A stretch of 64,000 nt of DNA from contig JANBVO010000016.1 of the NCBI GenBank assembly GCA_030052745.1, positions 372,001-436,000 on the forward strand, in the 5' to 3' direction. This DNA comes from Pleurostoma richardsiae (taxonomy: Eukaryota; Ascomycota; Sordariomycetes; Calosphaeriales; Pleurostomataceae). The notes under the pieces were generated by a model that was not told the DNA's origin, ran no database searches, and saw only the letters and a list, made by a program, of their open reading frames with translations. Both the position numbers and the translations under genes were made by a program. This document shows, piece by piece, positions 12,199-23,930 of the stretch. The first letter of the stretch is position 1; the number at the start of each line of letters is the position of its first letter.

Positions 12199-14760
12199 TT
12201 ATAGGGGCCAGAGCTCGACTGAAAAGGAATACTTCTTAGCTCCAGTCAGAACTTTCTTAGTCCGACCCAGTTCAAACACACCTGATGATGTTACGGGTGC
12301 TCTCACCGTCACCTGTAGGCTTTTGACGTTTTCGTCGACTTCCCAGTGGACCTCCAGATTGCCACCAAGAGCTGTCACCACCCTTGCAGATACGTGCTTC
12401 AACCCGAACGTCACGCCGACGTACGGATTCACGACCCAGTTCGCATATCCAAATCCTTGTACTCTTTCAGCTCCTTGGATGCCGGCTACCCAATCTGTAA
12501 GAAGATACGTAGGTGCTCCTCCCCATGGATGTGAAAGGCTGGTGAAGAGCCCCAGGCCGGGGGTACCATCTTGACTCACGTACTCCCAGCTTGCTCCTGT
12601 ATCCGTGCTCCTGTTATTGATCATTGGAGTCCACAATGTCTTGATAAGGTCGACTGCAGTAGTGACAGCACTAGGGGAATTGTGGGACATGATCCCCTCG
12701 AGTAGGAAGCCGTTTGTATTGGGGGAAATGTTGATTGTCGGGTCGGAGGAGTTGTCTTGCGTAGAGTCCTTGTAACCGGGACCGAGCCGGAGCGACGGAA
12801 GGGCAGACAGCAGACGTGCCGCCCTCGTTGCGTTCGCGGTACCAGAGGAGATGCAGAATCCAATACTGTTGACGGAGAAGTCGTTGGGATATTCCGGAGA
12901 GAGTGAGTAGACTCCCAATTCCTCATTCCAGAGCTTGGAATTAATGGCATCCATCAACTGTGCCGCGGTAGCCAAGTACTTAGTAGCCGCAGACCCGTCG
13001 CTGACGGCCGTCGCAACATCAACCAGCTTCTTTAATGCTTCGACAAAGGCGCAGTTGATTGCAGAGCCGCCATTTGAGGGACCCAGGAAAGCCTGGAATA
13101 CGGAGAGTAGGCCGGTTGTCGAGTTTATATTACTGACGAGCCACTCCACCGGACGCTGCCACTGTGACCAGGTCTCGTCTACAAATTCCAGGTCGTTGCT
13201 TCTACGCACGTAGTGTGCAAATGCTTGCAAGCCCAAGATCTGATAGTCGACAAGACCACCGGCGTAACCATCCTGACCTCTTGACGACCCCCCGTCGCCA
13301 AGAGAAAATACGTCTGAAGCCAAAGTGGGATCGTAGCCCATAGCGTACTCATAGGGCAGAAGTCCGAGCTCTGATTGCCACAACAGAATGGACTTGAGCG
13401 TGCTTCTGGCAAGGTCGAACCTCGACGTGCTCGTGGCGATAATGCGGGCAGTGTGCATAAAGTCGCCTAGCCATACCAGCCGGTCGAGGTTCGGACCGTC
13501 CAAGCACACGGCCCCGTAGTTAGCGTGCACTCCATATTCCCGAATTACTCCAGCATCAGAGGAATCCGTCATAGGATTCGTGTATAGTTGCGTTCCATTC
13601 GCCGTGTCGTAGGCGACGACGTTCTTGATGTAGCCCGCTTGGTCTTGCCAGCCGCCGAAACCAAACGAGCCTCCGGTCGGGATCGAACTGCCGCCCATGT
13701 AATAATCGCCTAATGAGACGTTGAATACCTGGATATTCCCAATCTAGACCCTAAGATTCGTGCCATCAAGGACAGTCTTCACCCTGTACTAGGTGCTTTC
13801 TTTGACGGTGAACGGTACGTCGAACGTACCCAGATTGTAGGAGGGGAGTGTGGTTTGGTTGACAAAGGAGTAGCCGTAGGCCAGGAGAATCGAGTTCCGT
13901 TGCATCAACGACGTGTTGGTGTTCATGTAGTGTTGCTCACCGGCAACGAGATCAAGCTGTATTCCTTCACTGGGATATCCAAGTGGAAATGCCTGATCGG
14001 AATGTAAGTGGCCTGTTTACCGATGAAATAAGGGCTAATACGTGCCACCGTCCAACCAATGCCACCTATTTCTATTTTGCTGTCAAATTCCAGGGTATAA
14101 TTGTCAAAGAAGGTTCCCGAAGAACTGACACCTGGCCTCATGCCTCTAACAAGAGCGCCATCCTCTACGTCTACTTCCCAAATCGCGCGCTGGCTTCCAG
14201 CTTCGAAGCACGCCACGCTCGCCGCTCTGGCCCCAAGCTGTCTGACGTTAATGAAAGAGCTGTCAGTGCGGAGAAATAAAGAAAAGAAAAAAAAAACGTC
14301 AACTCGCCTTCCAGATCCTATTCAGGACATCGTCGTTGGATTGGAAGCTACCTGGGAGGTTGTCTATATCGATCACGGGAACAGACGCAATAAATCCCAG
14401 CGAGGTGAAGGTAACACTGCCATTGGTGAGCAGGCGGATGGACTGCCACCTCTGGCCTCCCTGAAGTAGAAAAGGTTCGATACGCCCAGGCCCGGTAACT
14501 TCGGGCGTCTCGACACGGTAGGTGTTAGAGAGGCCAATAGTGAAGGGGTAAGGGCCGTCGGAAAAGGGGTGGTAGAGGGCTGAAAATTCTTCTGCATACT
14601 TGACCTCAATCTGAACCGGCGTAGTCACGATTCGACCTCAAAGAACGGGTAACCAGCAACCTCATGCCCGTAGTCCAAGGTCGCGTACGGAGTGGACTGG
14701 TTTAGATGAAACTTGCGAAATTGTCGCCCACACCGTGAAGGCTGAGATCCCAACGCAAGC
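12199..14760 (-). pseudogene. broken GH78 alpha-L-rhamnosidase-like gene
   Basis: A long frame at 13698-12199 gives the six-hairpin catalytic part: EYGVHANYGAVCLDGPNLDR, VWLGDFMHTARI, DGYAGGLVDYQILGLQ, GASWEYVSQDGTPGLGLFTS and the C-terminal beta domain. Upstream exons 14628-14308 and 14237-about 13960 carry the N-terminal part and join over an intron with a GC donor (GCGAGT). The reading is not continuous. The frame changes near 13960 and again near 14633, and two in-frame TAG codons lie at 13791-13789 and 13746-13744, inside sequence that still matches the family (NLGTFDVPFTV, then GNIQVFNVSLGDYY). The 5' end before 14760 is unclear and I see no signal peptide. Family members release rhamnose from plant glycosides such as flavonoid rutinosides. 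It is probably non-functional; base-calling errors are the alternative. Confidence 0.8.
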
Positions 14761-16795
14761 CCTGTAGGATAGAATACCGGGTCACTTCCCAGAGAGTTAG
14801 CCACGGCACTTTTGGCGGAATATAACAGTTAGAGACGGGAATACGTAACATACACCGGCGTCAAGCTCCGACTACCACTGTGGCCCCAGGGCCACATAGA
14901 GCCGCCGCTGGCATGAATGAGAAGCGGGAGCACCTGGACGGACGGAATGATGATTGATGACAAGTACATAATCAATACTCCTCGTGTTTATGCTCTATTC
15001 TGATAGCTTTATCGTAGCTGAGACCCAGTAGCCGGGAGCTGGATCGTTGGGTGCATCCTATATCTTGTCTCCGGTGGCTCACAGGAGCACTCGATTCTTT
15101 CTCTGTGACATGCCGAAGGCCGCGTTATCTTATTTTGCACCCCGCAGAGCACTACCTGCCCCTTTTGTACCAATCTCGGGTCAATTGGGCGCGCAACAAA
15201 CGCGGGGGTTGGACCGCAGTGGTGCCCAGGGATGCCCGGGTGTGGATTTAAGGCCACCCTCCGTGAGTACCGTGAGCATCACCCCGTGCTCAGCAACAGG
15301 GAGGATGACGCCTTGGCAGGCTGGCCCCGAATTTGCCTCTTTTGGAAGTTTCACCTTTGCCAGTTCTCACGCTGCTTGGTTGCACCGCCGTAGCGTTGTA
15401 ATCCGGGCCGATAGGGTTTCCTCGCATTCGCCCGCTTGGTTGTTCTCACGAACGCCCTGAGCATCGAGCCGGATGACACATCCTCGGTCCGGATAACCCT
15501 TCCTCGGCTCAAGTACCCCCACCAGCGAGCGATAATGTGGCAAATGCAGACGTAGTACGAGTGGTCGATGCCGTCGCCCGGGTCGTTGTGGCTAATAGTA
15601 ACTTGAATTCTAATTGACGAGGCACAATTTCGAGGGGTACTAAGGATTTCTAGGGCATGGATTATAATAATGAAAGGAAGGCAAGAGCTATCTACCCGTA
15701 ACATCCATGTTCATCGTCCGTCGTACGTTAAGACTGACCATGTCTCCCACGTACACCATAACAGCACACCTTTGCAAACAACTTTCCAGCTCCTGGAGAG
15801 AGACACGACAAGCGCGTCCCCCAGTGGACCAGCCGCTGCCCGTTCCCCCCTTCTTCCGGCGCAGCCACCCACTGGAGACGTACTCTGCACAGAGCGACAC
15901 TACCAGGCGCGTTCCCAGCGTTATGAGTGGACCGAGTCACTCATCGTCTAGTTCGAGCGGAAGCCTAGGGCAGTGATGAACAACAAGTGATAAGGACCAG
16001 GAGACTCCACTGTTGAAAGCAACACATAGGCCAGAAGTCAGAGGGGGGGACCTGGACGATAATGACAAAGACGATTTCAAAGGCGGAAAAGAGTCATCTA
16101 TCGGGCAGCAGGGAGAGCCAGATCTTTTCTTCTCGACTCGCTGAGAACATGGACCGACTTGACCTGTGTTTTCGCACCTTGGCCTGAACCATACTCTGCC
16201 CTGGCGACGCACATGACGAGAGTTTCTTCAGGTCATCTTTCGTATCTGAAGAAAGCCCGTGGTTCTCATGGCGAACTGGTTGATGTTATGAGATCAGTCG
16301 CAGTTAAAGGGCATGGGCTAAATGATAGGAACGTATCGACCACAGTTCGGCGAATGCGGTTGCGGAACGAGGCGGCTGTGATCATTCTATGCTTAGCGTA
16401 GTTTCATTACTGTCTTAGCTAGCTGGATTAGTGACGATAATCGTGTTGAGGTAGTCTAGGTTGTAGAGCCACTGAGGCGCAAGTGGTCATCGATTAATGA
16501 ATCGCCGGCGATGATGTTAGACTGGTGTAGAGGAAGAAAACACATCTGTCTTTACGTGCATCTCCCATAAGACCTGGAAATGTGTTGGCTTGAAAGATAA
16601 TCTCTTCTATCCAAACGCCTCCGAGGACTGAGCCCTGGGTCATTGTACTTTGGCATCGACTCAGTATTCCTCCACCTCACTGAATGTCTTATACGGGCGT
16701 GGCAGCGGGACGTCCAGCTTTCGACTGCGGTTCGGTCCGTAGATGTCGGCTTTCTAATTCGTATGCAGTCAACGGACTGTCAAAGTCAAATTTCC
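14761..16795. other. 2-kb gene-poor region
   Basis: I see no frame with recognisable family features on either strand. The lost 5' end of the GH78 gene may reach into the first few hundred bases, but nothing can be aligned by eye. The open frames around 15.0-15.5 and 15.7-16.2 kb overlap on opposite strands and lack coding character. Confidence 0.5.
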
Positions 16796-17638
16796 TTACA
16801 CAAAAAATGCCGTATCCCCACTCACTTTATCTGCAGGCATGTCTGGGGTTGGCATGAAGACGGCTTTACCATCGTCACCAAAGTACGCCAAATCCTGTGC
16901 ACGTTAGCTCGAGTGTCATTCTTCCATACCTGGAAGGGACCAACTGGACTATGGACAACACGCACCTTTTCAAACGCGACCTGGTTCTTCGAGGCGAACG
17001 TGATCCAGTTCTCGCTGTATGGAGCTCTCGCAACCTCGAGGCATCTGAAGTGCCAGATCTTCCACTCGCCGTCCTGCCTCAGGAAGTCGAGCCCGTACTG
17101 GCACCACACCCAGTGTGCCCAGACTCGTCTACCATCGACGTTCTTCTCTGCGGGTTCATAGAGGTCCTCGGGCATGGCACCGACATTCTTGAGTTCCGAT
17201 AGGCCGGACTCAACGCCCGCCATCAGCCAGAACCCCTTCGCTGTTTGCCCATCCTCCGCAATTTCAATGAGAGGCGTCGTCGTCTCGTGCAGAATGAGCT
17301 TGCCCTTTGGTGATGGACGCCCCGTATGGTACGCCATGACGCTGTCGTAGTCTGTGTATACGCCCACGTTGGTGTACTGAGCGTGGATGCCGGGCGTTCC
17401 ACGGGACACCCAGAGTGGCTTGATCTGTTCGTCCTGGAAGACGTTGTGAAGATGCATATACTTGCTGAAAACGTTCTCCACTGCGCCACGGTCGTATGCC
17501 TGGGTTGCAGAAAGCGATGTGAGTGACTGCAAACTTACGGGTAATAACCTGCGATAGGGTACTACTGACACGCTGGGCGAGTCGCTCAGCGGCGACGACG
17601 CGCAGTTCGAGATCGGTAATTGTATCTTGCGAGGACAT
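16796..17638 (-). CDS. SnoaL-like (NTF2-fold) protein
   Basis: Main exon 17499-16930 and last exon 16894-16796 join in phase 0 over an intron that restores a C-terminus ending FMPTPDMPADK and ten more residues. The first exon starts at 17638 (MSSQDTITDLELRVVAAERL). Its donor is ambiguous: either near 17549 (GTTATT) or near 17570 (GTCAGT) keeps the frame, giving 245-252 residues. Blocks such as AYDRGAVENVFSKYMHLHNVF, a pocket-forming middle (GVYTDYDSVMAYHTG) and GRRVWAHWVWCQYGLDFLRQ fit the SnoaL_4 group of small cyclase, dehydratase or isomerase folds. In fungal pathways such proteins often act on reactive polycyclic or aromatic intermediates. No specific reaction can be assigned. Confidence 0.78.
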
Positions 17639-18529
17639 TATACGATATCTTGCCAGTTTTGCCAAGAACTCTTGAATGTTGGAAGATCCTCACTTTGATG
17701 AGGTTGATTCCGGGGAAAGCAGTTCGAACGCACAGACGGTCTCTCAGCTCCTTCCATCGGCCCTTTATCAATACTCAAGAATGAGGGATGCGCGCTTCTT
17801 TCATGCCGTTGTAGAGGAGCCGGACCGAGGGTCAGCATCGAGGAGCAGGATCTAGTGTTCCCCCACCAACTTCTGCCTGTCTCGGCGAGGTCTACTCCAT
17901 ACGATGCCCTCTATACGATACCCGAACGCAATAGGCCAAGCAGAACTGCGGGTCGCTCGAAGCGACACAGGCTGATACCCTGCCAGACGCCTGAAAACCA
18001 CAAAAAAATTACGACATTGCGCACTCCACCCAAGTACTGATCAACCTGCCAGTTAGTGCAAAAAGCCTGGAGTACTACAGCCAGTACGATCAACTCGCAA
18101 TCAATACAAACTCCCGCAGGACGCCAGCGGAGATATCCTAGACCAAATCTGCTTGGTACTGGAGATATTGGGGCTAAGCTTCCCCGCAAGAGTCAGCCCC
18201 GACGAGGTGCTCATTCTCCACATCCCGGCCCTCGGGGCGCTGGGCGCTGTACCTCGAGGCCGCCGTCGACGAACGTCTGCCTACGAGGTGGACCTAAAAC
18301 CACAATGCCCTGAGTTTACGGTCTATCACTAACCTCTCTTGTAGACCACGGTATCAAAGCGGCTATGTTAAACTTTGACTGGCGATTTTGAAACAAGTTA
18401 TTAGAAAGAGCAGTGTGATAGCTAATCCGCGACGGCATTACTTTCGACATATATCCGTAGATAGCCTCACGGTCGCAGAATCACTATTTTAATGAAAGAA
18501 ACACCATCATTCCCGATCTAATATCTTGG
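17639..18529. other. intergenic, no gene recognised
   Basis: This is the 5' region of the SnoaL-like gene and the 3' region of the MFS pump. A CGGACCG heptamer at 17821-17827, about 180 bp upstream of the SnoaL start, matches the motif repeated near other regulators in this window. I see nothing else. Confidence 0.5.
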
Positions 18530-20245
18530 CTATAGTTTAACGTCGAATTTGTGTCCAGTCGAGTCCCTAAACGCATGCTGCTCAGCTGGGGCAACTGTGT
18601 CCGAACCTGTGCTTTGAGTCTCCGACCTGTCCTGTTTTTCCATCTTCTCGATGAATAAAGTCATGAACGTCATGAGGCCAGCCATAGCTGTGTAGAAGAT
18701 CCACATAATTCTCATCGCGGACGCATACTCTGTGGCAGAGCCGCGAGATTCCGCCTCCGTCGTGAGTTGACTTCCATGAAGGTCTTTCTGGAGCAGCACC
18801 GATCCGATGACAATAGACATAGAGCTGCTGAGGTTCCGAAGGAACATCGAAGCGGATGATGCCGCCGCGATGTCCCTCTGCGGGAGGTGACTCTGAAAGG
18901 CAATCATGGGACCCTGGAACAGCGGTCCGGCACCGAGGCCTGTCACGATCTGAAATATGATGATTTTGGCCCAGTTCGTCGTGGCGCCTAGATCAATAAA
19001 CAAGCCCGTTCCAATTGTCATCACTACTGCGCCGATCCAGGTGGGCAAGAGGTAGTCTCCAGTCTTCCTGACAAACCACCCGGCGCTCATGGTCGTGACT
19101 GAGAGAGGTAGTACGAGAGCGAAAAGAGACACACCGGAGATAATCGGGGAGAAGTGTAGGGCGACTTGGAAGTAAAGCGGCAGAAAGTAGTCGTAGGCGA
19201 TGAAGACAAAGCCATGGAAGCAGAGCACTGCGAACGAGGCGATGTTAGTGCGGCGCGAGAAGATCCTAGTGGGGGCCAAGGGGTTCTTCGCAAAGCTGTG
19301 CTCATAGAGCCCGAACAGAAGCAGGATGACGACACCAAAGACCAATAGACAAATAACCCTAACAGAGCTCCACGCTTCTCTCTCACCAGCTCCGGACTCC
19401 AGGCCGTATAGGAAGCATATTGTACCGCCAACGATCAAGAACGACCCAATCCAGTCGAGAGAGCTCAGTCCGGCGGCGACTGTTGTTCGCGGATTGTGAA
19501 TCTTGAGGGCTAGAAATAGCACGATGAGTGAGACTCCGTCAAAGGGCAGATTTATGAAGACTGCAATTATTCGTGGTGTCAGTGGAGAATGGCTGATTCG
19601 TAATGTTTATAAGGTGGTGCATCTGGTTGAAGGAACGGGGCTACACTCACAGCACCAGCGCCATGATAGCTTCTGCGTGAAGATGCCTCCTAGCACGGGA
19701 CCGAGACTGCTCGAGATCGCGTACACAATTCCCGTGAGGCCATAATACTTGGCCCTGTCTCTCAGTGGGAAGAGGTCGCTAATGACGATAGTCACGAGGA
19801 CTGTGCAACCGCCGCCGCCGAGACCCTGCACAATGCGGCCACCGATCAGCATTGGGACCGAGTTGGCGAGGCCCGAGATGAGGCTGCCGGCCAGGAATGC
19901 GCCGTTTGACAACATGATGATAGGCTTCCGGCCGAAGATGTCGGAGAGCTTGGCCCAAATGGCAACCGAGGACGTGTTGGCAAGCGTGTAGCAACTTCCT
20001 ATCCATGCGTACTCGGCGGCGCTGGCGTTAAGGTGGCGGGCCATTGTCGGTAATGCGGTAGATACGATGGTAACGTCCAAGGCGGAGAGGAACAAGGCGA
20101 GACATAATGAAAACATAACAACGCGACGCCGCACAGTGCCCATACTTGCAGCCGATCCTGGCACATTTTCGATCGCCGTGGCCCGGCCCTTTGACTCCTG
20201 GGACGGCTGTGGATTGGGGAGGACGCCTTTTACTTCCGTTGCCAT
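18530..20245 (-). CDS. MFS multidrug efflux transporter (DHA2/14-spanner type)
   Basis: Exons 20245-19651 and 19560-18530 join in frame to give 541 residues. The N-terminal half has motif C-like and loop signatures of the drug:H+ antiporter group: LDVTIVSTALPTMA in helix 1, WIGSCYTLANTSSVAIWAKL in helix 2, DIFGRKPI in loop 2-3 and GGRIVQGLGGGGCTVLV in helix 4. Length and helix count suggest 14 spans. Such pumps export toxic metabolites or drugs across the plasma membrane. An upstream in-frame ATG at 20554 exists, but the sequence between it and 20245 has no transporter character, so 20245 is preferred. It could serve as self-protection or export for the compound handled by neighbouring enzymes. 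Confidence 0.92.
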
Positions 20246-20705
20246 TGTACGCTGCAGAAAGCAGATGTAAGAGTATGGAGAGGCCTTGAGCGCGTTCACC
20301 AGGGGAACCTCATTTGATCTGTTTGAGTGGCAAGACGATTGAAAGAGTGGACTCGACGAAGAAAAAAAAGAAAAAGCGACAAGCCAAACCAAGAATCCAA
20401 GCACCTTCACATTGTTACAATCATGCAGGAATCCTCGGTTCGGTTCCCGTCCAGTCCTTCGGCTGGTCTTAGGACGCCCCGGCACCGGCGATAGTGCGGG
20501 GATGAACTCAAGGATCGCCGGCGATAAGCCTGCAGTGGGAGCAAGAGCACCCATTAAGGGACAGCGGAGATAATTAAGTTACAGCGGATCGACTCCCGTT
20601 GCACGGTATCAGCGCAGTGTTGTGGCATAAACAGGTTAAATTATTAGTACAAGACGCTCTTTTTGGATACTCTGAACAATTCCCTGTAATAGAGACAGAA
20701 GGATA
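20246..20705. other. intergenic, MFS promoter
   Basis: About 460 bp between the MFS start and the triosephosphate-isomerase-like stop, both on the - strand. It has short A-rich and T-rich tracts near 20360 and no recognisable site. Confidence 0.5.
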
Positions 20706-21479
20706 TTAGGCGTTAGCAACCTCCTGAACCGTCTTGAGAAATCGCTCTGGATCATGAGCGAATCTTGCCATGAACAGCCCATCAACTTGAGTCTTCAGCT
20801 GTTCGAACAAGCCCGGACCAGCACTGCCGCCGTACAGAACTCTTGTCGTTCCGCTCCGGCCCTGGACGCAGGGCAGCTGTTTGATGGCGGACACCACATC
20901 AAGGACGTGATCGCTTCCCGCAGGCTCAGCCGCGCCGATGGCCCAGACTGGCTCGTAGGCCAAAAGTATGTCTGCGACGGCCGGTACTGCGGCGATCACG
21001 GCTTCGACTTGCTGGCGGCATTCGTCCACGGCGATCTTAACAAGTCCTGGTGTCCTCTCTCCGATGCAAACTAGCGGTACCATGCCGTTTTTGACAACTG
21101 CTGCGGCCTTGAGCGCGACGACGGCATCCGTCTCTCCGAAGAGCCGGCGGCGCTCGGCATGGCCCACCTCCACGACACGGCAGCCCACCTCGGCGAGGAC
21201 CGTGGGCGAAATCTCACCGGTGTAAGCGCCGGTATCCTCGTGGAAGGTATCCTGTGAGCCTGGAAGTACGGGAAGCTTGGCGTCTCTGATTTGTTCGATG
21301 ACAGAAACCATGGTGATGGGGTCGGGAACGATGAAGATGTCGACCTGGTCTAGGAGCGTGGGCGCATTCGAGAGACGACGGAGCACGTCGGAAACATATG
21401 TCCGAGTCTTCTCGGCTGAGAAATACAGTTTCGTAGAGACACCGATGATGCGTCGGGCGGAACGCGGAGTGAGGGACAT
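20706..21479 (-). CDS. triosephosphate isomerase paralogue (EryH-like sugar-phosphate isomerase?)
   Basis: A single uninterrupted frame of 257 residues covers the whole TIM barrel. The catalytic lysine is in STKLYF (about residue 17), where ordinary enzymes have Asn-x-Lys; here Asn is Thr. The catalytic histidine is in VGHAERR (ordinary: GHSERR), and the catalytic glutamate in AYEPVWAIG. The flexible loop reads IGAAEPAGSDH instead of the usual GTGKTAT, and the phosphate loop is LYGGSAGPG. The triad is present, so an isomerase activity is likely, but the changed loop and flanks match the accessory TIM group used in tetrose catabolism (EryH/TpiA2 in alpha-proteobacteria) rather than the housekeeping glycolytic enzyme. 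It is intron-free, unlike most genes here. Confidence 0.85.
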   Translation of the reverse strand: MSLTPRSARRIIGVSTKLYFSAEKTRTYVSDVLRRLSNAPTLLDQVDIFIVPDPITMVSVIEQIRDAKLPVLPGSQDTFHEDTGAYTGEISPTVLAEVGCRVVEVGHAERRRLFGETDAVVALKAAAVVKNGMVPLVCIGERTPGLVKIAVDECRQQVEAVIAAVPAVADILLAYEPVWAIGAAEPAGSDHVLDVVSAIKQLPCVQGRSGTTRVLYGGSAGPGLFEQLKTQVDGLFMARFAHDPERFLKTVQEVANA

Positions 21480-22443
21480 TGTGACAGATCACCGCGCAGC
21501 TGAAGGCGAGGCAACTGGTTTCCGTCGAGTTGAGATTTTGCCAACAGCGATTGGCTTTTAGGGATTACTGAGGCTTCCCTGAGGGGCAATGGGGTTCCCC
21601 ACAAAAGTCACGAGCTACTTGTGTGTCTTTTACGATCTCACGTTAATTCGTTAGATCACTGCCCTAGGATCGTGATATTCTTAAGTTCTAGGACGCGCTC
21701 CCTTCCCAATTCGGTTCTGTTAACCGCCCATTAACCGCCCATCAACCACAATGATATTTGAACACACATTGCTACAATAAGTTGGGGCTTTCTTCTTAGA
21801 TTAGTGCATAGGCAGGTAGCCAAGTGCTGAAGTCGTAATAAGGACCATAGATATTAAAAGAAATTTCGATAAAAATTGTCAACCCTCCAAGGTTACAGAA
21901 TCTTTTAGGGCGTAAAGGGGTTAGGCCCCTCAATATGTCAATCGTAGCTCAAATACCCCAACCGCACAAGATGTGGCGATCTCCAATCTACTGGGATAAT
22001 CTTGCTGTTGCGTCGATAGTAAGGTCAGCTTGGACAGATATGGGGCAAATTATCTGTGCAGTAGGCTGTTGACTCCGACCCAGAGAACCGTGGGAGACAT
22101 GGATGGGACCTTGTGATGCTCGATTTGTGCGGACCAGGGCTTCTATGAAGTCGTTCTACCCCCAAAGACAAGCCTGGAGATCAGTGATGTCGCACATGCA
22201 TGTCTTTGACTTCAGTGGACACGTATGAAACCGTTTATTTCTACCTGCTGACTCTTGTATTCCTTCCTCATTGACGTCTAAGAAGAGACCGATATTCCTA
22301 CACCCTACCCTTGGCCTACAGGCAATGCCATCACGTTGTGTACGGCGCTAGGTGCTAGGCCAACTCTTCTCGCCCAGCCACCGACAGACACGCGTTGGTT
22401 CCCACACCGACTCAAATCATTCCCATACCGGTGTTCCAGCTCC
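21480..22443. other. intergenic, no gene recognised
   Basis: Nearly 1 kb between the isomerase start and the SDR stop. A more AT-rich stretch lies at about 21820-21900. Near 21720 there is a short tandem duplication (TTAACCGCCCA twice). No coding frame is supported. Confidence 0.5.
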
Positions 22444-23223
22444 TCAAACTGCTGACCAGCCACCATCGATAGGAATAGCTACACCGCTGATGTCTTGGCC
22501 GTCCTCGCTACAGAGGAAGCTTATCAGGCGCCCCAGTCTGTTGATGTCCGACGGGCCTGGGCTGAATTCACTCAACTTCGCAGTCATGTCCCATGCCAGG
22601 CCCATTCTGCTGACATCCAGGCCCTCCGTAATAGACGTCACCATCCCTCCCGGGCACACCGCATTACATCGGATCCCCTGTTTTGCATATATCGCGGCAG
22701 TATTCTTAGTGAGTCCGACCAGGCCCCACTTGCTGGCCGTATACGCGGAGCCGGATCCGCCGCCGCGAAGGCCAGCGATGGACGCGATGTTGACGATGCT
22801 GCCCCCTTTGAGGTTGTCCTTTCGGCCCTCACGCAGGAACTCTTGCACAGCAAGCCTGGTGAGGAGAAATGGCCCGGTCAGATTGATCCCCAGAACCTTG
22901 TGCCACAATGGGACATCATGCTCGCCAGCTCCTTGAAAACGGTCCATGATGCCGGCGCAGTTAACCAGCGCATCGACCTGGCCAAACTCGGAAATGGATC
23001 GCCCAAAGATAGCGCTGGCGGAACTCTCACTTGCGACGTCTGCTTCGATCGCGATGCATCTACCAAGGGATGACAGCTCCCTGGCTGTCGCCTGGAGTCG
23101 GTCGCTCGAGATGTCCACGAGACTGACTTGCGAGCCTTGGTTGAGGAATTCCGTGGCAATGGCCCTGCCTAGGCCAGCGGCTGCTCCAGTAACGATGACG
23201 GACCTCGCAGTGGTAGCAGCCAT
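22444..23223 (-). CDS. short-chain dehydrogenase/reductase (classical SDR)
   Basis: One exon of 259 residues. The NAD(P)-binding motif is TGAAAGLGRAIA (residues 12-23), followed by LVDIS at the end of beta-2, where Asp suggests NAD(H) preference. VNCAGI replaces the common NNAG. The catalytic Ser is in NIASIAGLRGG (about 150), and the YxxxK pair is YTASKWGLVGLT. The C-terminus (DISGVAIPIDGGWSAV) is the usual end of FabG-like SDRs. All catalytic positions are present, so it should oxidise an alcohol or reduce a ketone. It lies between the isomerase paralogue and a P450 on the same strand. With the isomerase it could act on a sugar or polyol; with the P450, on an oxidised metabolite. Confidence 0.92.
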   Translation of the reverse strand: MAATTARSVIVTGAAAGLGRAIATEFLNQGSQVSLVDISSDRLQATARELSSLGRCIAIEADVASESSASAIFGRSISEFGQVDALVNCAGIMDRFQGAGEHDVPLWHKVLGINLTGPFLLTRLAVQEFLREGRKDNLKGGSIVNIASIAGLRGGGSGSAYTASKWGLVGLTKNTAAIYAKQGIRCNAVCPGGMVTSITEGLDVSRMGLAWDMTAKLSEFSPGPSDINRLGRLISFLCSEDGQDISGVAIPIDGGWSAV

Positions 23224-23930
23224 TTTGGGAATAGAGTAATTATGGAAGAGAATTGCTGGGCAGAAGTCGAAGGATCAGGGCAGAGTTTGAGCGAGAAACG
23301 ATATGACCGGAGACCTGGTATGAGACTTCTTTATATTTATCAGCACAGACACGAGCCTCTCAAGTCTCGCCAGTTAGTGTACCGTCAGACCACTAGGAAC
23401 TCAATTCGATACACGAAGTGTACTTCCTACGGAGAGGACCTCAACCATCCCTGAGCTGTCGGTCAATTGCACAGACTACCTAGGCACCTAGGCAGGTAGC
23501 TCCAAGGCCACGCGCTAAGAAATCTCACGTTGTCACCTCTCCTAGACCCCCTAATTCGTTCGGGTACCTGTAAGAACCCGAGCCCGAATACACACCTGGT
23601 ACTCTGAAGATTGAAAATGTGAAAAAGGTGGTATGGGTACATCCTCGACGTCAAGTCACTAACTAGGTGTCTTGTAGCTAGACTAGGGGTTTATTCCGGG
23701 CGAAAATCCCATTAGATCGCCCTCTCGGTCTGCGCAAAAGAAGACCTGGCATAGGAGTCGAGTCGAAACCTATGCCTGCACCCTTCGTGAGAACACGCAC
23801 TTTCAGTAGTTTCGACGTGATGATTATTCTACTTCGCCTGGACGAAGAAAAGTAAAATGAACTAAAAAGGTAGAAGTATAAGTTGGAAGAAGTGAAGAGT
23901 ACGCTCAGCTGACCTCCCCCAGGCTGGCTG
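23224..23930. other. intergenic, no gene recognised
   Basis: About 700 bp with short CCTAGGCA-type palindromic words near 23480-23500 and no coding frame of known type. It is the SDR promoter plus the P450 3' end. Confidence 0.5.

Noticed and set aside
13700-13960. Treating the GH78 stops as part of an intron
   Set aside because: Donors exist (GTACGT, GTGAGC), but the skipped sequence is plainly family-like coding sequence and the frames would still not agree.
20246-20554. N-terminal extension of the MFS pump from an ATG at 20554
   Set aside because: The 103 added residues show no transporter or conserved feature and precede a better start.
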